NCBI GenBank assembly: GCA_023301245.1
Contig: JALZUV010000184.1
Coordinates: forward strand, 1-15,084
Direction: 5' to 3'
Origin: Rickettsiales bacterium
GTDB lineage: Bacteria; Pseudomonadota; Alphaproteobacteria; Rickettsiales; JALZUV01
DNA: 15,084 bases
Of this stretch, positions 1 through 5,402 are shown in pieces; position 1 is the first letter of the stretch; each line of letters starts with the position of its first letter. The notes under the pieces are model-generated. The model did not search any database and was not told the DNA's origin. It was given only the letters and a program-made list of their open reading frames with translations. A program made the translations under genes and the position numbers.

Positions 1-139
1 CCTGCTCAACAGGTTCACCAAAATTAGTGGAAGCCGCAGGAGCAGATACGCTGGTCGGAACTCCTACAGCACCCAATGCCCCCGCCAAATGCAATGCACG
101 CGGCAAAACGCTAGTGCGTATTTTCTCCATAAAAGCCAT
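1..139 (-). CDS. putative exported protein, 5' end only (cut by window edge)
   Basis: An open minus-strand frame runs from ATG at 139 off the left edge, 46 codons visible. The N-terminus looks like a secretion signal: a basic start (MAFMEKIRTSVLPR), a hydrophobic Ala/Leu/Gly stretch (LHLAGALGAVGVP) and a possible cleavage site after SVSA. A second in-frame ATG at 130 would also keep the signal. No clear Shine-Dalgarno precedes either. The mature part seen (PAASTNFGEPVEQ) is too short to assign. It is divergent from the metalloprotease gene at 272, so the two may share the 140-271 spacer as control region. That it is a gene rests on the signal-like N-terminus and the open frame; its function is unknown. 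Confidence 0.5.
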   Translation of the reverse strand, partial: MAFMEKIRTSVLPRALHLAGALGAVGVPTSVSAPAASTNFGEPVEQ

Positions 140-271
140 GCGCGGCTTAGTTGCCAACTTATCTACCATGAAAAGAGTTTAACAAATCTTTATGAACATT
201 TGATGAAGCTGGTAAAGCACTTCACTTCTTTCATTAATAAAACTGTCATTTTTATCTGTTACATTAGAGGG
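140..271. promoter_or_regulatory. divergent spacer, possible shared control region
   Basis: This 132-base AT-rich spacer separates two divergent starts. An imperfect CtrA-like element, TTAA-N7-TTAT, lies at 179-193 (one mismatch in the second half-site). No convincing -35/-10 pair was found. The plus-strand frame is open back to 89, so part of this spacer could be coding if an upstream start (for example 203) is used. Confidence 0.2.
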
Positions 272-1453
272 ATGGACATTAAAAATGAGCTCAAACAGGC
301 AGGATTAAAGCTCATGCTTGCTTTGCAAACAACGGCATTGGTCCCCTCAAAGCTGGACAATCAGCCCTCGGCATTAGCAGAGCCAAACCCGATTCATGCA
401 ACGCATGAAGCTCCGATAGCCCCTGTCGCAGATCTTACTAATTTGGAAGCTAAACCTGCCCAACAAAATATAACGTGGCAACAGCTAATGAAAAACGGCA
501 AATTGAGCTTTGCCTCTGCCGATGCAACCCACGACGAGACCTATAAGGAATATCAAGAGATGATTGATAATGGCTTAGGTTACGCCATACAAGATATGAT
601 AGATGATCCCAAGTTAGGCAAAAAATTTCTTAAAGAAGTTGAAGAAAAAGGTTTAACAATTTCTGTAGATGCTGAAGTAAATTCTTATACCCCTAAAGAA
701 AACCACCTCACGCTTAATTTAAATAAAAACACCGACATAAGCTATCTTGATGTCGAATCTGGAAAACTACTTCCAATTAGCAAACATCGTATGGCGATTC
801 ATGAAATGGTGCATTTCGTTCATGATGCAGATAAAGGGAAAATTGGAGAACTCATCCAATATGGCTTCCGCGCTTCTCACGAAGAAACGCGCGCAGTGCA
901 ACATGCCGATAGAATTATGGAAAAATATGACGAGCCCAATAGAACGGTTTATTTAATGGCAACTGACATGTTTAAAATTTCCACCTCCGACTATCAACCA
1001 ACGCTTGATTACTATCAGCCAGGTGAAAGCTTCACGGATAAAATTGATGTGAGTCAATTAGAACAAGATAGGGCAATCTATCCAGCTCTCTATGGAATGG
1101 TTGTTAAGGATAAGCAAGAAAAAGGGGTTTTCTCAAACTCTGAACAAAATTATGTCAAAGACGCCACCCAGCATTTTCGTAATTATTTAGCCAAGCACGA
1201 GCCCGAAAAACTTGAAGAGTTTGATCAATTTATTGAGTTAAAACAGGCCATTATTAAAGCCGATAAAAATGGGATGCTTTCTGAGAAAGAATGGAAGAAA
1301 ATGCAAGAACTCGACATTAAATCACAGGAGGTAAGCGCCGATTTTAAACCGCGCAAGGCTTTCCCCTCTTATGGCACCGTAGAATTATCTTCATCAACTG
1401 AAAGCCTACACTATAAAAAGATGATGGAGCATAAGCTGGGTATTGAACGCTAA
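272..1453 (+). CDS. predicted HExxH zinc metalloprotease, M91/NleD-like
   Basis: 393 aa from the ATG at 272. The zinc-binding motif HEMVH is at residues 177-181 (nt 800-814), inside MAIHEMVHFVHD. About 23 residues later comes EETRAV (E204/E205), a candidate for the third zinc ligand, then PNRTVY. Spacing and sequence recall peptidase family M91, the fold of the type III effector NleD; this is from memory of the family and unverified. Near the C-terminus (residues 329-340) is a degenerate EF-hand-like loop, KADKNGMLSEKE, lacking the first acidic ligand. The N-terminus has a short hydrophobic stretch (LKLMLALQTTALVP) and a possible cleavage site after SALA, a weak signal peptide. The start is uncertain: GAGG at 267-270 is only 1 base from ATG 272, while AGGA at 301-304 is well placed for ATG 314. 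The frame is open back to 89. The substrate is unknown. Confidence 0.7.
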   Translation: MDIKNELKQAGLKLMLALQTTALVPSKLDNQPSALAEPNPIHATHEAPIAPVADLTNLEAKPAQQNITWQQLMKNGKLSFASADATHDETYKEYQEMIDNGLGYAIQDMIDDPKLGKKFLKEVEEKGLTISVDAEVNSYTPKENHLTLNLNKNTDISYLDVESGKLLPISKHRMAIHEMVHFVHDADKGKIGELIQYGFRASHEETRAVQHADRIMEKYDEPNRTVYLMATDMFKISTSDYQPTLDYYQPGESFTDKIDVSQLEQDRAIYPALYGMVVKDKQEKGVFSNSEQNYVKDATQHFRNYLAKHEPEKLEEFDQFIELKQAIIKADKNGMLSEKEWKKMQELDIKSQEVSADFKPRKAFPSYGTVELSSSTESLHYKKMMEHKLGIER

Positions 1454-1770
1454 ATCGGCATTTTGATGATATCTTGATAGGCATTGACCATTCTATCGCG
1501 CACCGCCACTACCGTGTTAACGGTCAATTCGGCATTTGAAACCGCCGTGACAAGATCGTGCAATTCGCCTTTATTGGCTAGCGCATCAACACTAATAGCC
1601 TCGGCTTTATAACCTGTTTCTTTGGCGCCACTTAAGCCCTCTGCCACTAAATCTTGAAAAGTTGAACTTTTATTCGATTCGCCCATCGACGCGGTGTCGG
1701 TTGCTTTGCCCGCGATTCCGCCCATGCCGTTGGTTTGATTATAGGCTGCTACTGCTTTACTAATATCCAT
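1450..1770 (-). CDS. fliE: flagellar hook-basal body protein FliE
   Basis: 106 aa, the usual size for FliE. FliE is the small rod/MS-ring adaptor exported by the flagellar type III system, joining the MS ring to the proximal rod. The diagnostic C-terminus is clear: NAELTVNTVVAVRDRMVNAY followed by QDIIKMPI, close to the family ending AYQEIMRMPI. Residues 58-76 hold the G-x-LHDLVTAVS helix typical of the family. The start at 1770 has AGGA 8 bases upstream, and the gene begins 17 bases after flgC, so it is the third gene of a flgB-flgC-fliE operon. Its TAG overlaps the convergent metalloprotease TAA, leaving no room for a terminator or for fliQ, which often follows fliE in Alphaproteobacteria. 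Confidence 0.95.
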   Translation of the reverse strand: MDISKAVAAYNQTNGMGGIAGKATDTASMGESNKSSTFQDLVAEGLSGAKETGYKAEAISVDALANKGELHDLVTAVSNAELTVNTVVAVRDRMVNAYQDIIKMPI

Positions 1771-1787
1771 AATTATATCCTACTGCC

Positions 1788-2198
1788 CTATCGGTTTAAT
1801 AATCCAATTGTTTGTTGAAGCATCGCCTTTGATACTTCGATTATATTCATATTTGCTTCATAACCGCGGCGCGCTTCACGCATATCCATCATTTCCACCA
1901 TAGCATTTACATTGGGTTGCTCAACATAACCTTCAGCATTTGCGGCAGGGTGCGAGGGGTCATATTTCGTCCCAAAGGCTGCATCATCAAAGCCATAATC
2001 GGATACTTCAACCTTTTCGATACCCATTTCGCGGTCTAACTCGTTTTTGAACGAGATAGTTTTGCGTTGATAAGGCTTATCGCCAGCAAATTGGCCGACT
2101 GAATCGGCATTGGCAATATTTTCTGACACAATGCGTAGGCGGTCACTTTGGGCTTTCATGCCTGACGCGGCTATATGTAATGATTTTACTAAATCCAT
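1788..2198 (-). CDS. flgC: flagellar basal-body rod protein FlgC
   Basis: 136 aa, full length for FlgC, a proximal rod subunit assembled in the periplasm after export through the flagellar type III apparatus. The N-terminus shows the rod/hook family motif (LHIAASGMKAQSDRLRIVSENIANAD). The middle carries YDPSHPAANAEGYVEQPNVN, and the end is the helix EANMNIIEVSKAMLQQTIGLL. Both terminal helices that form the D0 coiled coil are present. The start at 2198 is supported by AGGAG 8 bases upstream. That site sits on the last bases of flgB, so translation of the two genes is probably coupled. Confidence 0.97.
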   Translation of the reverse strand: MDLVKSLHIAASGMKAQSDRLRIVSENIANADSVGQFAGDKPYQRKTISFKNELDREMGIEKVEVSDYGFDDAAFGTKYDPSHPAANAEGYVEQPNVNAMVEMMDMREARRGYEANMNIIEVSKAMLQQTIGLLNR

Positions 2199-2213
2199 CT
2201 CATTAACTCCTAT
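2199..2213 (-). promoter_or_regulatory. ribosome binding site of flgC overlapping the flgB stop
   Basis: On the minus strand the sequence reads TAGGAGTTAATGAG just before ATG 2198. The AGGAG shares bases with the flgB TAG stop codon, an arrangement that favours coupled translation of two rod subunits. Confidence 0.75.
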
Positions 2214-2614
2214 TGGTTACCAATCGCTGTCTTAAACAGGCTGGTTGCTTTCGAGTAAAGACTCGTAACTTTCTGATATTCCATTTGGTTTCCAGCGACT
2301 TTCATCATTTGCTCTTCTAGCACCACGTTATTATCAACGGGGGTCGTTTCGTAAGTTTCGCGAACCTCTTCGCTGCGGAAATTCGTTACATCTTTTCTTG
2401 TATCAGTAATATGACTGCTATTGGTGGCGCGAACATGTAAACGGCGCGACTCGGCGGCAGCCATGCGGCCAAAATCTAACTTCTTCAAGTCTTTCGCTTT
2501 ATAACCGGGCGTATCCACATTCGCTACATTGCGCGCCAGCTGGTCTTGACGCTCCGCATGATAGCCCATTTTGGCTTTCATCATTTTAAAAATTGTAATG
2601 TTCGAATAATCCAT
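2210..2614 (-). CDS. flgB: flagellar basal-body rod protein FlgB
   Basis: 134 aa from the ATG at 2614. FlgB is the first proximal rod subunit, assembled next to FliE. The family motif ERQDQLARNVANVDTPGYKA is at residues 21-40, and the C-terminal helix (EEQMMKVAGNQMEYQKVTSL) matches the D0 region. The frame stays open upstream to 2692, but that extension (MLCYGCNCSD...) has no family match. The start MDYSNITIFK lines up with the usual FlgB beginning. No Shine-Dalgarno is visible before 2614, in contrast to flgC and fliE. A sigma-54-like element ends so close to the ATG that a nearly leaderless mRNA is possible. Confidence 0.95.
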   Translation of the reverse strand: MDYSNITIFKMMKAKMGYHAERQDQLARNVANVDTPGYKAKDLKKLDFGRMAAAESRRLHVRATNSSHITDTRKDVTNFRSEEVRETYETTPVDNNVVLEEQMMKVAGNQMEYQKVTSLYSKATSLFKTAIGNQ

Positions 2615-2625
2615 GTGTATTTCTA

Positions 2626-2641
2626 TGCTAGTTTCGTGCCA
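2626..2641 (-). promoter_or_regulatory. sigma-54-like -24/-12 element upstream of flgB
   Basis: The minus strand reads TGGCACGAAACTAGCA, which matches the RpoN consensus TGGCAC-N5-TTGCA with one mismatch (TAGCA) and exact spacing. RpoN commonly drives flagellar rod and hook genes in Alphaproteobacteria such as Caulobacter. The predicted start of transcription is near 2615, one base before the flgB ATG, which would leave essentially no leader. This makes the site either a leaderless promoter or a chance match. Confidence 0.4.
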
Positions 2642-2679
2642 AATTACGGTAGAACAAATACTGTCGCTACAATTGCAAC

Positions 2680-2710
2680 CATAGCACAGCAATCATTAAG
2701 AAATCGTTAA
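2680..2710 (-). promoter_or_regulatory. CtrA-like box and possible promoter upstream of flgB
   Basis: TTAA-GAAATCG-TTAA at 2696-2710 is an exact match to the CtrA full-site consensus TTAA-N7-TTAA. On the minus strand a TGCTAT hexamer at 2686-2681 lies 9 bases past the box, as expected if the box covers a -35 region. The transcript would start near 2673, leaving a leader of about 60 bases before flgB. CtrA control of early flagellar operons is known in Alphaproteobacteria; its use here is inferred. Confidence 0.5.
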
Positions 2711-2723
2711 GATTACCGCTATA

Positions 2724-2740
2724 TAGGCAAATAATGCCTA
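2724..2740 (-). other. small hairpin at the end of the 2738-3100 gene
   Basis: TAGGCA-AATAA-TGCCTA forms a 6-bp stem with a 5-base loop. The stop codon of the membrane-protein gene lies in the first arm. No T-run follows on the minus strand, so it is at best a weak terminator. Confidence 0.25.
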
Positions 2741-3100
2741 GTTAGTAGGATTTTGTGGCACAGGAGGCGCAGGAGGAGGGGTGACAGAAGGTGCCGCAGG
2801 CGCTGCAACAGGAGTGGCATCCCTATTTTCCGCCTCATATTCCTTAGCGGCTTCCTGCATAGCTTCGAGCATAATTTGCTGCTGCAAATTAGTTTGCTCT
2901 AACATCAAATGGCGCTGGCGAATGGCCACCATTTCCGATAGCGATTTACCGACAAGATACGGAATCACCGCAATGGCTAGCCCGTTAAGCGCCGCCGCAT
3001 AAATAATGCGAGGGTCGTCTTGGGTGAAATAAGTTCCAAAAAATTCATAAGCGCCCCAAAGCGCGAAGAAAAACGAAATCAGTAAAAAGAATAAAGCCAT
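2738..3100 (-). CDS. hypothetical two-helix membrane protein with Pro/Ala-rich tail
   Basis: 120 aa, no family recognised. Two hydrophobic segments (about residues 2-20, FFLLISFFFALWGAYEF, and 33-52, IYAAALNGLAIAVIPYLVG) look like a membrane hairpin. A charged, Gln/Glu-rich helix at 54-92 could form a coiled coil. The last 26 residues are rich in Pro and Ala (PAAPSVTPPPAPPVPQ) and likely disordered. Upstream of ATG 3100 is only a weak GAG. It is divergent from the SNase-like gene across 54 bases. The clear hydrophobic pattern and the long minus-strand frame favour a real gene over the shorter plus-strand frame inside it. Confidence 0.7.
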   Translation of the reverse strand: MALFFLLISFFFALWGAYEFFGTYFTQDDPRIIYAAALNGLAIAVIPYLVGKSLSEMVAIRQRHLMLEQTNLQQQIMLEAMQEAAKEYEAENRDATPVAAPAAPSVTPPPAPPVPQNPTN

Positions 3101-3154
3101 CCATTCTCATAACAAGCGATTGCAGACAAAGCAATAGCCCGTTAAAGCTAACCC

Positions 3155-3934
3155 ATGAAAAATTTCAGGTTAATTGGATTAACTATCGTTTGTGCGGTAA
3201 GTTTTCTACTGCTGCAAACGGCAGAGTCGCACGCTCAGGAGTATTTTCAAGTGAAACGGGTTTTAAACGGTAAAAGCTTTCAAATAGAAAATGGCAAAAC
3301 TGTGCGCTTAGCCAGCCTGCAAGTTCCCAACATTCAAGAGACTCACGGCCTAAAGCGCCCCGGCCAACCCATGGGCAAGCAATCGCATCAAGCGCTGATA
3401 GATTTAGTGAATCGGCAAAAAATTCGCTTTGAATTTGGCCCAGAAGAAACCGACCGCAAAGGCCGTCTTGTCGCACTGGCCTATCTCGAAGATGGCCGCA
3501 ACGTGCAAGCCGAAATGATTAAGCAAGGCTGGGCGATGGTCTATCCTTTCCCCGATATGCGCAAACCGCTTAAAGGCTGGCTAGCGCTAGAAAGCAAAGC
3601 GCGCGATGCAAAACTCGGCATTTGGCAGAATGATTATTGGAACCCACAAAGCGCCGAAGGCGTCGATACTGGCGGCAAAGAGCGTTTCTTGCTAGTCGAA
3701 GGCACTGTCAATAACGCGGCCAAAGTAAAAGGCGGCTGGTTCCTCAACTTCGATGAAGATTGGAAAACCGATTTCACCGGCGTTATCAGCAAAGCCGACA
3801 CAAAAGCCATGTTCAAAAAAGACGACCTAAAACGCTTAGTCGGCAAACGCGTGCGCCTACGCGGCTGGACCTACCGCTATAACGGCCCCGCCATGGACAT
3901 CCACCAACCCGAACAAATTGAGCTAATTAATTAG
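3155..3934 (+). CDS. secreted SNase-fold protein (thermonuclease-like) with degraded active site
   Basis: 259 aa. A signal peptide is clear: MKNFRLIGLTIVCAVSFLLL, with likely cleavage after SHA at residue 27. Residues 30-160 follow the staphylococcal nuclease (OB) fold: VLNGKS, VRLASLQVPN, TDRKGRLVALAY, EMIKQGWA, and ESKARDAKLGIW. Against the nuclease active site, the two arginines are kept (R51 for Arg35, R104 for Arg87). The calcium/catalytic acids are lost: the DGD motif becomes NGK (38-40), Asp40 becomes Gln56 and Glu43 becomes Asn59. Residues 178-259 (LVEGTVNNA, LNFDEDWKTDFT, VRLRGW, HQPEQIEL) form a second domain that I recall following SNase in Alphaproteobacteria. A structural or nucleic-acid-binding role is more likely than standard nuclease activity. 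The ribosome binding site is weak. yejE follows after 1 base. Confidence 0.85.
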   Translation: MKNFRLIGLTIVCAVSFLLLQTAESHAQEYFQVKRVLNGKSFQIENGKTVRLASLQVPNIQETHGLKRPGQPMGKQSHQALIDLVNRQKIRFEFGPEETDRKGRLVALAYLEDGRNVQAEMIKQGWAMVYPFPDMRKPLKGWLALESKARDAKLGIWQNDYWNPQSAEGVDTGGKERFLLVEGTVNNAAKVKGGWFLNFDEDWKTDFTGVISKADTKAMFKKDDLKRLVGKRVRLRGWTYRYNGPAMDIHQPEQIELIN

Positions 3935-3935
3935 C

Positions 3936-4961
3936 ATGCACTTCTCTCCTCTCACTCAGCGGCGATTTGCTAATTTTCGCGCTAATCGGCGTGGCTGGTG
4001 GAGTTTGTGGATTTTTCTGGCGTTGTTTTTCTTAACGCTTGGCGCCGAGCTAATTGCAAATGAGCGCCCCTTGGTGATGTCTTACCAAGATGACCTTTAC
4101 TTCCCCGTTTTTAAAACTTATGCGGAAACGACCTTCGGTGGCCAGTTTGAATCGGAAGCCGATTATCGCGACCCTTACGTGCGCGGGTTGATTGAAAAAG
4201 ACGGCTGGCTGATTTTCCCACCCATTGCTTACGATTATCAAACCATTAATTTTGATAGCACTAAACCCTCGCCTTCACCGCCCAGTAGCGAAAATTGGCT
4301 CGGCACAGATGACCAAGGGCGCGATGTGCTGGCGCGCGTCATTTACGGCTTCCGTATCTCGGTGCTATTTGGGCTAACGCTAACGCTAGTATCATCCGTC
4401 ATCGGCGTGATGGCAGGCGGCGTTCAGGGCTATTTTGGCGGTAAGGTTGATTTATTCTTTCAACGATTTATCGAAATTTGGGCAGGGCTTCCTGTGCTCT
4501 ATTTGCTGATTATTTTAGCCAGTTTTGTCGAGCCAAATTTCTGGTGGCTGCTAGGGCTAATGCTGCTATTTAGCTGGATGTCGCTGGTTGATGTGGTGCG
4601 AGCCGAGTTTCTACGTGCCCGCAATTTTGATTATGTAAAAGCCGCTAAGGCACTAGGTGTCGGCGAATTCACCATCATGCGCCGCCATGTGCTACCCAAC
4701 GCGATGGTGGCCGCTATCACCTTTTTGCCCTTTATCCTCAATGGTAGTATCACCACTCTCACCTCGCTCGATTTCCTCGGCTTTGGCCTGCCCCCCGGTT
4801 CGCCATCACTGGGCGAGTTACTGGCGCAAGGTAAAGCCAACCCGCAAGCGCCATGGCTGGGTATTACAGGCTTTGCGGTGCTAGCACTTATGCTGTCGCT
4901 GCTAATTTTCATCGGCGAAGCCGTGCGCGATGCATTCGACCCGCGCAAAACTTTTGTTTAA
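3936..4961 (+). CDS. yejE: ABC transporter inner-membrane permease, YejE type (peptide/microcin C import)
   Basis: 341 aa. YejE is one of two permeases of the YejABEF importer, which takes up peptides (and microcin C in enterics) through the inner membrane. Family features: an N-terminal helix (WWSLWIFLALFFLTLGAEL, 21-39), a long YejE-type periplasmic stretch with MSYQDDLYFP and DYQTINFDSTKPSPSP, and the LGTDDQGRDVLARVIYGFR entry into the core. The EAA loop that contacts the ATPase (AAKALGVGEFTIMRRHVLPNA) is at about 236-256. The end is EAVRDAFDPRK. Five or six membrane helices are visible. It starts 1 base after the SNase-like stop with no Shine-Dalgarno, suggesting coupling. The usual partners yejA, yejB and yejF are not in the window. 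Confidence 0.92.
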   Translation: MHFSPLTQRRFANFRANRRGWWSLWIFLALFFLTLGAELIANERPLVMSYQDDLYFPVFKTYAETTFGGQFESEADYRDPYVRGLIEKDGWLIFPPIAYDYQTINFDSTKPSPSPPSSENWLGTDDQGRDVLARVIYGFRISVLFGLTLTLVSSVIGVMAGGVQGYFGGKVDLFFQRFIEIWAGLPVLYLLIILASFVEPNFWWLLGLMLLFSWMSLVDVVRAEFLRARNFDYVKAAKALGVGEFTIMRRHVLPNAMVAAITFLPFILNGSITTLTSLDFLGFGLPPGSPSLGELLAQGKANPQAPWLGITGFAVLALMLSLLIFIGEAVRDAFDPRKTFV

Positions 4962-4963
4962 AA

Positions 4964-4993
4964 CGGCAAAAGCCGCCAAAAACTAACGTTTTT
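4964..4993. terminator. weak hairpins between convergent yejE and the small membrane gene
   Basis: A short GC stem CGGC-AAAA-GCCG (4964-4975) is followed on the minus strand by TTTT. Next to it is an AT stem AAAAAC-TAAC-GTTTTT (4978-4993). The position between two convergent stops fits termination, but both stems are short. Confidence 0.35.
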
Positions 4994-5252
4994 GACGACT
5001 TTTGTAACATTTCCACCCACGCCAACAAAGCCAGCAAAATACTGGGAAGTAGCTAGCAATAAAAGCAATAAAGCCAATTTCGCCAAACCCTTCATTGGTT
5101 TGAGGTTTCCATAACCATGTTAAAAACATGCTGGTTATAAAAAGCACCAATAAAGATAGTAATTTTACTATCCCCAAGGCAACCGCATGCTTCCTAAAAA
5201 GATGCACTGCATAGGTACGAAATGCTTCTAACACTTCTTTTGTTTTTTTCAT
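4983..5252 (-). CDS. hypothetical small membrane protein
   Basis: 89 aa from ATG 5252 (MKKTKEVLEAFRTYAVHLF), or 110 aa if the in-frame ATG at 5315 is used. No family recognised. Two hydrophobic segments are evident: VALGIVKLLSLLVLFITSMF and, after a short PQTNEGFGE loop, IGFIAFIASYFPVFCWLCW. The C-terminus is basic (KCYKSRQKR) and the N-terminal part is a positively charged amphipathic helix. No good Shine-Dalgarno precedes either start. A perfect TATAAT on the minus strand at 5344-5339 lies upstream of both. It converges with yejE and is divergent from priA. The hydrophobic pattern supports a real gene; its role is unknown. Confidence 0.55.
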   Translation of the reverse strand: MKKTKEVLEAFRTYAVHLFRKHAVALGIVKLLSLLVLFITSMFLTWLWKPQTNEGFGEIGFIAFIASYFPVFCWLCWRGWKCYKSRQKR

Positions 5253-5338
5253 GTTGAATGAATTTTGAGCGATGTAATTCGCATTAAAGAGAATTCTAAA
5301 AATAGAAATATACATCGTTTGATGAAGAAATAGCGTTC

Positions 5339-5344
5339 ATTATA
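5339..5344 (-). promoter_or_regulatory. candidate -10 box for the small membrane protein gene
   Basis: The minus strand reads GGCTATAATG, a perfect TATAAT hexamer. No good -35 is found at 16-18 bases. It would start a transcript near 5332. Confidence 0.3.
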
Positions 5345-5402
5345 GCCTGCTATTATGCCAGTGAGTTTGACATTTTAATGACAATTTCCGTCTCACTCCT
5401 CT

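Noticed and set aside
89..271. Upstream extension of the metalloprotease to 89
   Set aside because: The extension (MQCTRQNASAYF...) overlaps the signal-peptide gene on the other strand, has no ribosome binding site and no protease-like sequence.
747..956. Second plus-strand frame of 69 codons inside the metalloprotease gene
   Set aside because: Different frame from the gene with the HExxH motif, no family-like features; a shadow.
2615..2692. Upstream extension of FlgB to 2692
   Set aside because: The FlgB family begins at the MDYSNITIFK equivalent; the extra 26 residues are Cys-rich and overlap the promoter elements.
5367..5383. TTGACA and the TGACA-N6-TGACA direct repeat before priA as a promoter or regulator site
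   Set aside because: No -10 at 16-18 bases from TTGACA, and a 5-base repeat is too short to separate from chance.
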